Assembly (NCBI RefSeq): GCF_900119165.1
Contig: NZ_FPJG01000006.1
Span: 7,354,001-7,418,000 of the forward strand
Length of the DNA stretch: 64,000 nt
DNA from: Amycolatopsis australiensis
GTDB lineage: Bacteria; Actinomycetota; Actinomycetes; Mycobacteriales; Pseudonocardiaceae
Reading direction: 5' to 3'
Part shown: positions 11,782 through 19,907 of the stretch, piece after piece
How positions within the stretch are numbered: the first letter of the stretch is position 1
Layout: every line of letters starts with the position of its first letter
Program-made: the position numbers and the translations under genes
Notes under the pieces: generated by a model
The model's database searches: none
What the model saw: the letters and a program-made list of their open reading frames with translations, nothing else
What the model was told of the DNA's origin: nothing

Positions 11782-11886
11782 GATCGTTCCTCCACTCCAC
11801 ACCCGCTCGGGTAGATACACGGAGCGGGGCCCGATCGGGTTCACCGCGGATTGAACCGAAACGGTACCGGTCTCGTTCACTAGGGC

Positions 11887-12324
11887 ATGACAGCCGAACT
11901 GCACTCCCGCCGCACCGTCCTGACCACGGGTGCCGCCGTCGCCGGTGCCGCCGTCGGCGCCGTCGCCCTGTCCGCCTGCGGATCGGACTCCGGATCGAAG
12001 CCCGGCACCGCGCAGGCGCCGATCGCCGCCGGGACGCCGCTGGTCGCGCTGGCCGACGTCCCGGTCGGGCAGGCGAAGGCGGCCAAGGCCCCGGACGGGT
12101 CCGACGTGATCGTGGCCCGGCCGTCCGAGTCGGCCGCCGCCGCGTTCAGCGCGGTCTGCACCCACCAGGGCTGCACGGTGACGCCGAAGGGCGCCGACCT
12201 GGTGTGCCCGTGCCACGGCTCGGTGTTCAACGCGCTCACCGGCGAGGTCAAGCAGGGGCCGGCGAACAAGCCGCTGCCGAGCGTGCCGGTCAAGGTCGAG
12301 AACGGGAAGGTCGTCACCGGCTGA
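11887..12324 (+). CDS. Rieske [2Fe-2S] lipoprotein with Tat signal
   Basis: 145 residues. N-terminus carries a twin-arginine signal (SRRTVLTTG) followed by a hydrophobic stretch and a lipobox-like LSAC, so it is exported folded with its cluster and probably anchored by lipid. Cluster ligands are in CTHQGC and CPCHGS (residues ~90-114). An isolated Rieske protein of this form is common in actinobacteria; its electron partner is unknown. A strong hairpin follows the stop. Divergent from the sigma-factor operon across ~105 bp. Confidence 0.92.
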   Translation: MTAELHSRRTVLTTGAAVAGAAVGAVALSACGSDSGSKPGTAQAPIAAGTPLVALADVPVGQAKAAKAPDGSDVIVARPSESAAAAFSAVCTHQGCTVTPKGADLVCPCHGSVFNALTGEVKQGPANKPLPSVPVKVENGKVVTG

Positions 12325-12334
12325 CGAGCCGGGC

Positions 12335-12385
12335 GCACGCGAAGGGCCCTTGCGGGCGAGCCGTCCGCAAGGGCCCTTCGCGTGC
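12335..12385. terminator. Bidirectional hairpin between Rieske gene and PTS EIIA
   Basis: Perfect 21-bp inverted repeat, arms 12335-12355 and 12365-12385, with a 9-nt loop. It lies between two converging genes (stops at 12324 and 12395) and can serve both strands. Confidence 0.88.
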
Positions 12386-12394
12386 CAGAGCGGC

Positions 12395-12850
12395 TCAGGC
12401 GTCCCAGCCGAACAGCTTCTCCCCGGCGGCGATGTCGCGTCCGGTGTCCAAAGCGGACAGCACGTCCGCCGAGGCGTCCAGCGCGACGACCGGGACGATC
12501 GCGGAGTAGCCCTTCGCCGCCACCGCCTCCGGGTCCCAGCTGACGACCGGCTGCCCGGCTCGCACCTGCTCGCCCTTGACGACGTGCAGCGTGAAGCCCT
12601 CGCCCTTCTCCTTGACCGTGTCGATGCCCAGGTGGACCAGCACGGCCTTGCCGTCCTCGGTGGCGACGACGTAGGCGTGCGGGTGCAGGGTCGCGACCGT
12701 GCCGTCCACCGGCGCGACCGCGTCCGAGCGCCCGCCCGAGGGCTGCACCGCGATGCCCGGACCCACCATGGCCTGCGCGAACACCGGGTCGGGGACCTCG
12801 GTGATCGGCACCACGCGCCCGGCGACCGGGCTGAGGATCTCCAGGCTCAC
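12395..12850 (-). CDS. crr: PTS glucose-type EIIA component
   Basis: 151 residues. Typical Crr/EIIA-Glc fold: N-terminal ILSPVAGRVVPITEVPDPVF, then GTVATLHPHAYVV and the phosphorylated His in VLVHLGIDTVKEKGEGF. It receives phosphate from HPr and passes it to EIIB. GTG start overlaps the EIIB stop by 4 nt. In actinobacterial GlcNAc systems Crr serves NagE2/NagF; the EIIC gene is 1.2 kb away on the other strand. Confidence 0.94.
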   Translation of the reverse strand: MSLEILSPVAGRVVPITEVPDPVFAQAMVGPGIAVQPSGGRSDAVAPVDGTVATLHPHAYVVATEDGKAVLVHLGIDTVKEKGEGFTLHVVKGEQVRAGQPVVSWDPEAVAAKGYSAIVPVVALDASADVLSALDTGRDIAAGEKLFGWDA

Positions 12851-13086
12851 AGCAGGTCCTCGATGTCGCTGGCGATCGTGTCCGCCTCCGGCCCCACGAT
12901 CACCTGCAGGGCCGTCGACCCCATCTTGACCACGCCCATCGCGCCGGCCTTCTTCAGCGCCGCCTCGTCGACGAGGCTCATGTCCTCGACCTCGCAGCGC
13001 AGCCGCGTGATGCAGCCTTCGACCTCGGTGAGATTGTCCGCGCCGCCGAGTGCCGCGAGGATCTTTTCGGGCCTGTCATCCGCCAT
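12847..13086 (-). CDS. nagF: PTS EIIB component (GlcNAc/glucose family)
   Basis: 79 residues. Contains the phosphocysteine motif EVEGCITRLRCEV (Cys ~24). Start taken at ATG 13086 because AAGGAGA lies 5 nt upstream; an ATG at 13104 in frame would remove that spacing. Forms a two-gene operon with crr. As in the streptomycete NagF-NagE2 system, EIIB is a separate small protein rather than fused to EIIC. Symbol by analogy. Confidence 0.88.
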   Translation of the reverse strand: MADDRPEKILAALGGADNLTEVEGCITRLRCEVEDMSLVDEAALKKAGAMGVVKMGSTALQVIVGPEADTIASDIEDLL

Positions 13087-13243
13087 CGCGGTCTCCTTGC
13101 TCATTGTTTGTTCCCAACCTGACGCGAACCGCGTGTCCACCTGTACTACGCCGTTCGTCGGCATGCACCCCGCCGCGGGCCACGAACGGATAACGGTGGT
13201 TGACACCCGTCCGCACGGCGGAGCATCCTGCCCCATCGGATTC

Positions 13244-13259
13244 ATTGGTCTAGACCGGA
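13244..13259. promoter_or_regulatory. DasR operator (dre site)
   Basis: ATTGGTCTAGACCGGA matches the known DasR-responsive element, whose core is TGGTCTAGACCA; the central TGGTCTAGACC is perfect. It sits between the divergent nagF-crr operon (start 13086) and dasR (start 13330), so one site can control both, with glucosamine-6-phosphate as the likely inducer. Confidence 0.88.
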
Positions 13260-13276
13260 ACGTACCAATGTTCCGG
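13255..13276. promoter_or_regulatory. Second inverted repeat overlapping the dre site
   Basis: CCGGAAC (13255-13261) and GTTCCGG (13270-13276) form a 7-bp inverted repeat with an 8-nt spacer, sharing five bases with the dre site. It could be a second operator or promoter element. No binding protein is assigned. Confidence 0.45.
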
Positions 13277-13329
13277 GCCGGACGCGAGCACCGGTCCCCG
13301 GTACCGCGAGAACGAGGAGGGTGACGCCG

Positions 13330-14118
13330 ATGAGCGCGGCCGCGCACGTCCCGCCACCCGACCGGGTCGTCAACGGGCCCACGCCCAAGCACGCCCAGCT
13401 GCGGGAGATCCTCCGCCGCACGGTGGAACGGGAGCTCCCGCCGGGCGCGCCGATCCCGTCGGAACGCGAGCTGGCCCAGCGCTACGGGGTGTCGCGGCTC
13501 ACGGTCAGATCGGCGATCGGCAAGCTGGTCGAGGAGGGCCTGCTCGCCCGCGTCCGCGGCAAGGGCACGTTCACCGCGGCCCGCCGGATGGAGCTGCAGC
13601 TCTACCTCATGTCGTTCACCGACGACATGCGCCGGCGCGGGCTGACCCCGACGACCGAGGTCGTCTCGGCCGTCACCGAGGTCCCGCCCGCCACTTCGGC
13701 GCACGCGCTCGGCCTGGCCGAAGGCGTTCCCGCGCACCACCTGGTGCGGCTGCGCCACGCCGACGGCGTGCCACTGGCCGTCGAACGCGGCTGGTACCAC
13801 GCGGGCCGGGCTCCCGGCCTGCTCGAGCTCGACCTGACCCAGTCCATCTACGCGCAGCTGGCCGAGACGTACGGTGTGCGTCCCGACCGGGCGTGGCAGA
13901 CGGTCTGGGCCGAAGGCGCGGACCGCGAGACGGCCCGGCTGCTCGGCATGCGCGCCGGCAGCCCCCTGCTCGTGTTCCGCCGGGTCTCCAGCGCGAACGG
14001 CGACCCGATCGAAGACATCACGTCCTGGTACCGGGGAGATCACTACCAGGTGACCATGCAGTTGGACCGGAACACCCCGGAACCCGGTCAACCACCCCAC
14101 TATGGAGGTTCCAGATGA
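13330..14118 (+). CDS. dasR: GntR/HutC-family regulator, DasR-like
   Basis: 262 residues. N-terminal winged helix (SERELAQRYGVSRLTVRSAI, residues ~43-62) and C-terminal UTRA ligand domain (about residues 95-250). Genome context (PTS for amino sugars on both sides, dre site upstream) supports the DasR role: repression of GlcNAc uptake, relieved by glucosamine-6-phosphate. Start at ATG 13330 with GAGGAGG 9 nt upstream; a GTG at 13321 is also in frame but abuts the Shine-Dalgarno. The stop overlaps the EIIC start (ATGA). Confidence 0.9.
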   Translation: MSAAAHVPPPDRVVNGPTPKHAQLREILRRTVERELPPGAPIPSERELAQRYGVSRLTVRSAIGKLVEEGLLARVRGKGTFTAARRMELQLYLMSFTDDMRRRGLTPTTEVVSAVTEVPPATSAHALGLAEGVPAHHLVRLRHADGVPLAVERGWYHAGRAPGLLELDLTQSIYAQLAETYGVRPDRAWQTVWAEGADRETARLLGMRAGSPLLVFRRVSSANGDPIEDITSWYRGDHYQVTMQLDRNTPEPGQPPHYGGSR

Positions 14119-15353
14119 GCACCACCACCGCGGAGGGGGCGAAGAAGGGCGGCGGCGGCCTCGCCGGCCTTCAGCGCTTCGGCCGCAGCCTGATGCTGCC
14201 GATCGCCGCGCTGCCGGCCGCCGGCCTGCTGCTCCGCCTCGGCCAGGACGACCTGCTCGGCAAGGACGGGCTGGGCTGGGACAAGGTCGCCGCGGTGCTC
14301 GGCGCCGCGGGCGGTTCGCTGTTCAACTGGCTGCCGCTGCTGTTCGCGGTCGGCATCGCGGTCGGCTTCGCGCGCAAGGGTGACGGCTCGACCGGTGTCG
14401 CGGCCGTCGTCGGCTTCTTCGTGTTCACCAGCGTCATCCAGGTGTTCGCGCCGCTGAAGGACCTGCCCGGCTACAAGCCGACCGGCGGGTTCGAGCTGGC
14501 GCCGATCAAGTGGCCGTACTCGGTGCTCGCGGGTGTCGTCGTCGGCCTGGTCAGCGCGGTCCTGTGGCAGCGCTACCACCGCATCAAGCTGCCCGCCTAC
14601 CTGGCGTTCTTCGGCGGCCGCCGGTTCGTGCCGATCCTCAACGCGTTCGTGCTGCTGATCCTCGGCGTGATCTTCGGCCTGCTGTTCAAGTACGTCAACA
14701 CCGGCATCGAGCACGTCGGCGACGCGGTCACCGGCGCCCCGGTCGTCGGTGGCGGCATCTACGGCCTGCTCAACCGCCTGCTGATCCCGATCGGCCTGCA
14801 CCAGCTGATCAACGTGCCGGTGTGGTTCATCTTCAAGGGCGGTGACATCACCAACTTCTTCAACGGCGACCCGAACGCCGGTGCCTTCACCACGGGCTTC
14901 TTCCCGATCTTCATGTTCGCGCTGCCCGCGGCCGCGCTGGCGATCTGGCAGACCGCCCGCCCGGCGCAGAAGAAGATCGTCGGCGGTGTGATGATCTCCG
15001 CGGCGCTGACCTCATTCCTCACCGGTGTCACCGAGCCGATCGAGTTCTCGTTCATGTTCGTCGCGTGGCCGCTGTACATCTTCCACGCGATCATGACCGG
15101 CCTGTCGCTGGCGATCGCCAACCTGCTCGACGTGCACCTGAGCTTCTCGTTCTCGGCGGGCGCGATCGACTTCGCGCTCAACACGAGCGCGAAGGCGGCC
15201 CACAACACGTGGATCCTCATCGTGATGGGCCTGGTCTACGCGGTGATCTACTACGTCGTGTTCCGGTTCGCCATCACCAAGTGGAACCTGCGCACGCCGG
15301 GCCGCGAGGACGACTCGATCGAGTCGGACCTCGAGGCGACCGCCGCGAAGTAA
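14115..15353 (+). CDS. nagE2: PTS EIIC permease, N-acetylglucosamine-specific
   Basis: 412 residues, ten or so membrane segments. EIIC of the glucose superfamily: SLMLPIAALPAAGLLLRLG near the start, INVPVWFIFKGGD, and the substrate-site motif TGVTEPIEFSFMFV. Transports GlcNAc (or glucosamine) while EIIB phosphorylates it. GGAGGT lies a few nt before the ATG, which overlaps the dasR stop. Expected partners EIIB, EIIA and HPr are all within 3 kb. Confidence 0.9.
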   Translation: MSTTTAEGAKKGGGGLAGLQRFGRSLMLPIAALPAAGLLLRLGQDDLLGKDGLGWDKVAAVLGAAGGSLFNWLPLLFAVGIAVGFARKGDGSTGVAAVVGFFVFTSVIQVFAPLKDLPGYKPTGGFELAPIKWPYSVLAGVVVGLVSAVLWQRYHRIKLPAYLAFFGGRRFVPILNAFVLLILGVIFGLLFKYVNTGIEHVGDAVTGAPVVGGGIYGLLNRLLIPIGLHQLINVPVWFIFKGGDITNFFNGDPNAGAFTTGFFPIFMFALPAAALAIWQTARPAQKKIVGGVMISAALTSFLTGVTEPIEFSFMFVAWPLYIFHAIMTGLSLAIANLLDVHLSFSFSAGAIDFALNTSAKAAHNTWILIVMGLVYAVIYYVVFRFAITKWNLRTPGREDDSIESDLEATAAK

Positions 15354-15407
15354 CATCACCACCGACGAAACGTCCCCCCGAGGGACAAGCACTGTGAGAG
15401 GACGAAC

Positions 15408-15674
15408 ATGCCGGAGAAACGCGTCGCCGTGGCCAGCAAGGTGGGCCTGCACGCCCGGCCGGCCGCGCTGGTGGCGAAGGCGGCCGCGGCACAGCCCGTC
15501 GCGGTGCGGATCGCCAAGGCCGGCGGCAGCCCGGTGGCCGCCGGCAGCGTGCTCAACCTGATGACGCTCGCCGCCGGCTACGGCGACGAGGTCATCATCA
15601 GCGCCGAGGGCGAAGGCGCCGAGGAGGCCGTGGAAGCGGTCGCCCAGCTGGTCGCCACCGACCTCGACGCCTGA
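15408..15674 (+). CDS. ptsH: Phosphocarrier protein HPr
   Basis: 88 residues, normal HPr length. KVGLHARPAALVAK carries the phosphohistidine (His15 position) and AAGSVLNLMTLAAGYGDEV the regulatory Ser46 region. Transfers phosphate from Enzyme I to EIIA. Follows nagE2 by 54 bp on the same strand. ptsI is not in the window. Confidence 0.96.
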   Translation: MPEKRVAVASKVGLHARPAALVAKAAAAQPVAVRIAKAGGSPVAAGSVLNLMTLAAGYGDEVIISAEGEGAEEAVEAVAQLVATDLDA

Positions 15675-15680
15675 GCGGTC

Positions 15681-15729
15681 CGCGAAGGCCCTCGCACCGG
15701 TCCCCGACACCGGTGCGGGGGCCTTCGCG
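15681..15729 (+). terminator. Hairpin after ptsH
   Basis: 21-nt arms 15681-15701 and 15709-15729 pair with one G-T wobble around a 7-nt loop, 7 nt past the ptsH stop. It ends the dasR-nagE2-ptsH transcript. Confidence 0.85.
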
Positions 15730-15749
15730 GCGTTTCGTAGGCTGGGCGC

Positions 15750-16565
15750 ATGGAGAGCGTGCGCCTGATCGACGAGTGGCCGGTGGACAACGCCGCGACG
15801 GCCGTGGTGACGGCGGACGGGAACGTCGCGGGCAGCCACGGCGACACCGCGCGGAAGTTCCGGCTGGCCTCGGTCAGCAAGCTGCTCACCGCCTACTCGG
15901 CGCTGATCGCCGTCGAGGAAGGCGTCGTCGAGCTCGACACGCCGGCCGGCCCCGAGGGCTCGACCGTGCGGCACCTGCTCGCCCACACCTCCGGCCTCGC
16001 CTTCGACGCGCACAAGGCGATGGCCACGCCCGGCACGCGGCGGCTGTACTCCAACGCCGGGTTCGAGGAGCTGGCCGGCGCGCTGGCCGAGCACTCCGGC
16101 ATCCTCTTCGCGCAGTACCAGGCCGAGGCGCTGTTCACCCCGCTGGGCATGACGAGCACCACGCTCGAAGGCTCGCCGGCGGCCGACATAGTGTCCACTG
16201 TGGTCGATCTGGCCGCGTTCGCCGCCGAACTGCAGGCGCCGAAGCTGCTGGACCCGGCGACCCTGAGCGAAGCGACGAACGTCGTGTTCCCCGGCCTGTC
16301 CGGAGTGCTGCCCGGGTTCGGCCACCAGAAGCCGAACGACTGGGGCCTCGGCTTCGAGATCCGCGACCACAAGAGCCCGCACTGGACCGGCGCGCACAGC
16401 TCGCCGCGGACGTTCGGGCACTTCGGCCAGTCCGGCACGTTCCTCTGGGTGGACCCGGACGCGGGCGCGGCCTGCATCGCGCTCACCGACCGCGTCTTCG
16501 GCCCGTGGGCCGCCGAAGCCTGGCCGCGCTACACCGACGCCGTGCTGGCGGAACTGAGCGCCTGA
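15750..16565 (+). CDS. Serine hydrolase, beta-lactamase/class C family
   Basis: 271 residues, no signal peptide. SVSK (S-X-X-K, catalytic Ser and Lys) at about residues 41-44, YSN (Y-X-N) at ~103, and HFGQSGTF near the end in place of the KTG box. Such cytoplasmic-looking members act as esterases or peptidases rather than true beta-lactamases. It is a single gene between two hairpins. Substrate unknown. Confidence 0.82.
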   Translation: MESVRLIDEWPVDNAATAVVTADGNVAGSHGDTARKFRLASVSKLLTAYSALIAVEEGVVELDTPAGPEGSTVRHLLAHTSGLAFDAHKAMATPGTRRLYSNAGFEELAGALAEHSGILFAQYQAEALFTPLGMTSTTLEGSPAADIVSTVVDLAAFAAELQAPKLLDPATLSEATNVVFPGLSGVLPGFGHQKPNDWGLGFEIRDHKSPHWTGAHSSPRTFGHFGQSGTFLWVDPDAGAACIALTDRVFGPWAAEAWPRYTDAVLAELSA

Positions 16566-16570
16566 CGTCC

Positions 16571-16614
16571 TCGTGAGTGAGAAACAGTGTTCCAAGCCTG
16601 TTTCTCACTCACGA
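16571..16614. terminator. Perfect 17-bp hairpin after serine hydrolase
   Basis: TCGTGAGTGAGAAACAG (16571-16587) and CTGTTTCTCACTCACGA (16598-16614), 10-nt loop, starting just after the stop at 16565. Unusually AT-rich for this region. It can also act on the converging dehydrogenase transcript. The following 150 bp up to 16763 shows nothing recognisable. Confidence 0.85.
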
Positions 16615-16763
16615 CCCGCGGGCGCCGGTGGTTCAGCCGATCGGACCCCGCGGACCGGGTCCAAAGACCCTGCCCGGCGCGGTCCCGCGGTGGTGTCCTG
16701 GTTGTCGTGCGGGCCCGCCGCCGGGCCGGTGCGGGGACCTCGGGCCCCGGCGGGCCGCACGCC

Positions 16764-17699
16764 TCACGCCGTCAGCTCGCGGATCGGCTTCCCCGCCTGG
16801 AACGCGGCGATGTCCTCGACCGCGTCGCCGTAGAAGATCTCGTACGTCTCGCGCGTGACGAACCCGATGTGCGGGGTCAGGACCGCGTTGTCCATCGTCC
16901 GCAGTGGATGGTCGGCGGGCAGCGGCTCGGTGTCGTAGACGTCCAGCGCCGCCGCCCGGATCTGCTTGCGCCGCAACGCTTCCACCAGCGCGGCTTCGTC
17001 GACGATCGGGCCGCGCGAGGTGTTCACCAGCACCGCCGACGGCTTCATCGCGGCGAGCTCGGCCGCGCCGACGAGGCCGCGGGTGCGGTCGCTGAGCACC
17101 AGGTGGATCGACAGCACGTCCGAGCGGGCGAACAGCTCCTCTTTGGACACCGCGGTGACGCCGTGCGGCTCCGCCTTCTCCGGGGTCAGGTTCTGGCTCC
17201 ACGCGATGGTCTCCATGCCGAAGACCTGCCCGATCTTCGCCGCGCCCGAACCGAGCCTGCCGAGGCCGAGCAGACCGAGCGTCTTGCCGTGCAGCATGGT
17301 GCCGACCGTCGTCTGCCAGCCGCCTTCGCGCATCGACCGGAACTCCTGCGGCAGGTTCCGCGCCGCGGCGAGGATGAGCGCCCAGGTGTGCTCGGCGGTC
17401 GGCTCGCCGATGTAGCCGGTGGCGGACACGACGACGCCGTTGCGCCGCGCGGCCGCGACGTCGATGGCGGCGTTGCGCTTGCCGGTGCTGACCAGCAGCT
17501 TGAGGTCGGGCAGCCGGTCGAGCACCTCGGCGGGGAAGCGGGTGCGCTCGCGCATCGCGACGACGCAGTCGAAGCCCCGCAGCTGCTGGACGACGTCGGT
17601 CAGCGGCTCGGTGAAGACCGTTATGTCGGCTTCGAGGGAGTCCCAGCCGGCGAAGGTGAGCGCGACTTCCTGGTAGTCGTCGAGGATGGCGATGCGCAT
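16764..17699 (-). CDS. D-2-hydroxyacid dehydrogenase family protein
   Basis: 311 residues. NAD-binding motif TLGLLGLGRLGSGAAKIG (residues ~145-162); Arg in NTSRGPIVDE, and the His of TPHIGFVTRE give the D-isomer-specific dehydrogenase triad. Similar to SerA/GyaR-type enzymes but lacks the ACT domain of phosphoglycerate dehydrogenase. Start at ATG 17699. Substrate cannot be told from sequence. Single gene. Confidence 0.88.
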   Translation of the reverse strand: MRIAILDDYQEVALTFAGWDSLEADITVFTEPLTDVVQQLRGFDCVVAMRERTRFPAEVLDRLPDLKLLVSTGKRNAAIDVAAARRNGVVVSATGYIGEPTAEHTWALILAAARNLPQEFRSMREGGWQTTVGTMLHGKTLGLLGLGRLGSGAAKIGQVFGMETIAWSQNLTPEKAEPHGVTAVSKEELFARSDVLSIHLVLSDRTRGLVGAAELAAMKPSAVLVNTSRGPIVDEAALVEALRRKQIRAAALDVYDTEPLPADHPLRTMDNAVLTPHIGFVTRETYEIFYGDAVEDIAAFQAGKPIRELTA

Positions 17700-17737
17700 G
17701 CCTTCACCGTACTGGGACACCCTGACGCACCTGCGCG

Positions 17738-18991
17738 CTAGGCGGGACTGATCGCCCGGAAGTACAGGAACCGCGGCTGCGTCCGCAGCGTCGCCGCCCA
17801 CTTCGGGTCGGCCGCGTCGGCCTCCGGGACCGGCATCGGCTCCACCAGGCGGTCCACGGCGAAGCCCGCGTCGCGCACCGCCTGGAACGTCCAGCTCAGC
17901 GGACGCCGGTAGAACCGCACCCGCTGCCGGAGGTCGCCGAGCGGGAACTCGTCCTCCAGCAGCTCCAGCTCGAAGTAGTTCTCCTTGCCGAACCAGCGCC
18001 AGTCGTCACCGGGGTGGTGCACCGAGAACACCAGCACCCCGCCGGGCCTGAGGACCCGGCGGAACTCGGCCAGGGTGGCACCCCAGTCCTTCAGGTAGTG
18101 CAGCACGAGCGACGCGGTCACCACGTCGATGGAGCCGTCCTCGAGCTCGAGCGGCCGGGTGACGTCGGCGACCTCGAACCGCGCGACGTCGCCGAACTCG
18201 CGGCGCGCGATCGCGACCATGCCCGCGCTGGCGTCGATTCCCAGGACGTCCGCGCCGCGCCCGGCCAGCAGCGCGCCGAGGTGCCCGGCCGCGCAGCCGA
18301 CGTCGAGCACGCGCTTGCCCGTGACGTCGCCCGCCAGGTCCACGATCGCCGGCCGGTCGTAGAGCGCGTTGGTGACGCTCTTCCCGGCGTGCGCGGCGTA
18401 GGCCTCGCTGAACGCGTCGTACTGCGCCGCGCGGGCCCGGCCGAGGATCTCGTCGATCACCTCCGTCTTCGCGTCGGCGTAGTTCTGGACGTACTTCCAC
18501 ACTTTCGCGGCGAGTTCACGCTTCTTCGCCGCGTACAGGTCCCGTTCCTCCGGGTGCGCCCGCATCCGGTCGCGCAGGAGCAGGTACCGCTCGGTCTGGC
18601 CGTTGCCCGGCGAGTGGACGTGCAGGTTGATGTTCGTGTCCGGGCCCTTGAAGCAGCGGTGCTTCTCCCAGTCCGGCTCGCGGATCACGAGCCGGTAGCC
18701 CGCCGCCTCCAGCGCCGGGACGTAGGCGTCCTCGTCGCCGGAGTCCGGCACCTCCAGCAGGATGTCGACGATCGGCTTGGCGCACAGGCCGGGCACCGAC
18801 GTCGACCCGACGTGCTCCAGCAGGAGCACCTGCTCCCCCAGCGCCTTCCGGATCCGCGCGGCCTCACGCTCGAAGAGCTTCGGCCACTCCGGGTCGTAGT
18901 CGGCGAGCGTGACGGTCGAGTTGTGCTCCGGCGCTTCGCCGACCCAAATCCGCTGGATCGCCTCGTCGCTCAAGGCTTCTTGACTGGACAT
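17738..18991 (-). CDS. GrpB (UPF0157) domain fused to SAM-dependent methyltransferase
   Basis: 417 residues. Residues ~15-185 are a GrpB/UPF0157 nucleotidyltransferase-like domain (LLLEHVGSTSVPGLCAKPIV, NINLHVHSPGN). Residues ~190-417 are a class I methyltransferase (RVLDVGCAAGHLGALLAG, GIDASAGMVAIARREFGDVA, LRPGGVLVFSVHHP). The ATG at 18991 is preferred: an AAGGGGGT site lies about 10 nt upstream; a GTG at 19012 is also in frame. Activity and substrate of the fusion are unknown. Confidence 0.85.
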   Translation of the reverse strand: MSSQEALSDEAIQRIWVGEAPEHNSTVTLADYDPEWPKLFEREAARIRKALGEQVLLLEHVGSTSVPGLCAKPIVDILLEVPDSGDEDAYVPALEAAGYRLVIREPDWEKHRCFKGPDTNINLHVHSPGNGQTERYLLLRDRMRAHPEERDLYAAKKRELAAKVWKYVQNYADAKTEVIDEILGRARAAQYDAFSEAYAAHAGKSVTNALYDRPAIVDLAGDVTGKRVLDVGCAAGHLGALLAGRGADVLGIDASAGMVAIARREFGDVARFEVADVTRPLELEDGSIDVVTASLVLHYLKDWGATLAEFRRVLRPGGVLVFSVHHPGDDWRWFGKENYFELELLEDEFPLGDLRQRVRFYRRPLSWTFQAVRDAGFAVDRLVEPMPVPEADAADPKWAATLRTQPRFLYFRAISPA

Positions 18992-19052
18992 CGCGGTGAA
19001 GACCCCCTTCACGTAGGCAGTCCACCAGAATATCGGTGCCGTCCAGTTCTTT

Positions 19053-19907
19053 TCAGCCGATCGGCAGCGGCAGCAGGTTCCCGGTCGCCGCGCGCAGCGC
19101 GTCCCGCATCGCCGCCCGCGGGGCGGGACGGCCGGTGAAGTGCTCGGCCTGCCCGAACGCCTGGTGCAGCAGCATGTCCAGCCCGGTCGCGAGCCGGCCG
19201 CCCCGCGCCGCGACGGCTTCGGCGAGCGGCGTCGGCCACGGGTGGTAGATGACGTCGAGGACGTGCGCGACCGCCGCGAGGGCCGCCGCGTGCGGGGCGA
19301 CCGCTTCCGGCGGCACGGTGTTCACCAGCACCGTGGCGGAGCCCAGTGCGGCGAAGTCCGTCTCGGACCAGCGAAGCACGTCGACGTCGAGGGAAGCCCG
19401 CTTCGCCGCGTCGAGGGTTTCGCCGGCCCGTGCGGGTTCGCGCACGACGAGCCGCACCTGCCGCACGCCCAGCGCCGCGAGCCCGACAACCGCCGCCGCC
19501 GCGGTCCCGCCCGCGCCGAGCACGACGGCGGTGTCTCCGGGCGCGGGCTCGTAGCCGCCCGCGGCCCGCAACGCCCCGGTGACGCCGTCGACGTCGGTGC
19601 AGTCCGCGAGCCAGCCCTTCCCGGTGCGGACCAGGGTGTTGGCCGCGCCGACCGCGGCCGCACGCGGCGTCACCTCGTCCGCGTGGTCCAGCGCCGCGCG
19701 CTTGCCCGGCATGGTGACCGAGAGCCCGGCCCACTCGGGGCCGAGGCCGTCGACCAGCCGCGGCAGCTCCTCGGCGGTCGTTTCGATCCGCTCGTAGGTC
19801 CAGCCGGTCAGGCCGAGCGCGGCGAACGCGGCGCCGTGCAGCACCGGGGACAGCGAGTGCGCCACCGGCTTGCCGAGCACGGCGGCCTTGCGTGGCTCAG
19901 AAGACAC
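19053..19907 (-). CDS. aroE: Shikimate dehydrogenase
   Basis: 284 residues; NADPH reduction of 3-dehydroshikimate. SHSLSPVLHGAAF-like start, catalytic Lys in SVTMPGKRAALDHAD, Asn/Asp in GAANTL and DCTDVDG, and the Rossmann loop VVLGAGGTAAAAVVG. GTG start; overlaps the mltG stop by 11 nt. It completes the shikimate set with aroQBKC 10 kb upstream (aroA is not in the window). Confidence 0.94.
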   Translation of the reverse strand: MSSEPRKAAVLGKPVAHSLSPVLHGAAFAALGLTGWTYERIETTAEELPRLVDGLGPEWAGLSVTMPGKRAALDHADEVTPRAAAVGAANTLVRTGKGWLADCTDVDGVTGALRAAGGYEPAPGDTAVVLGAGGTAAAAVVGLAALGVRQVRLVVREPARAGETLDAAKRASLDVDVLRWSETDFAALGSATVLVNTVPPEAVAPHAAALAAVAHVLDVIYHPWPTPLAEAVAARGGRLATGLDMLLHQAFGQAEHFTGRPAPRAAMRDALRAATGNLLPLPIG

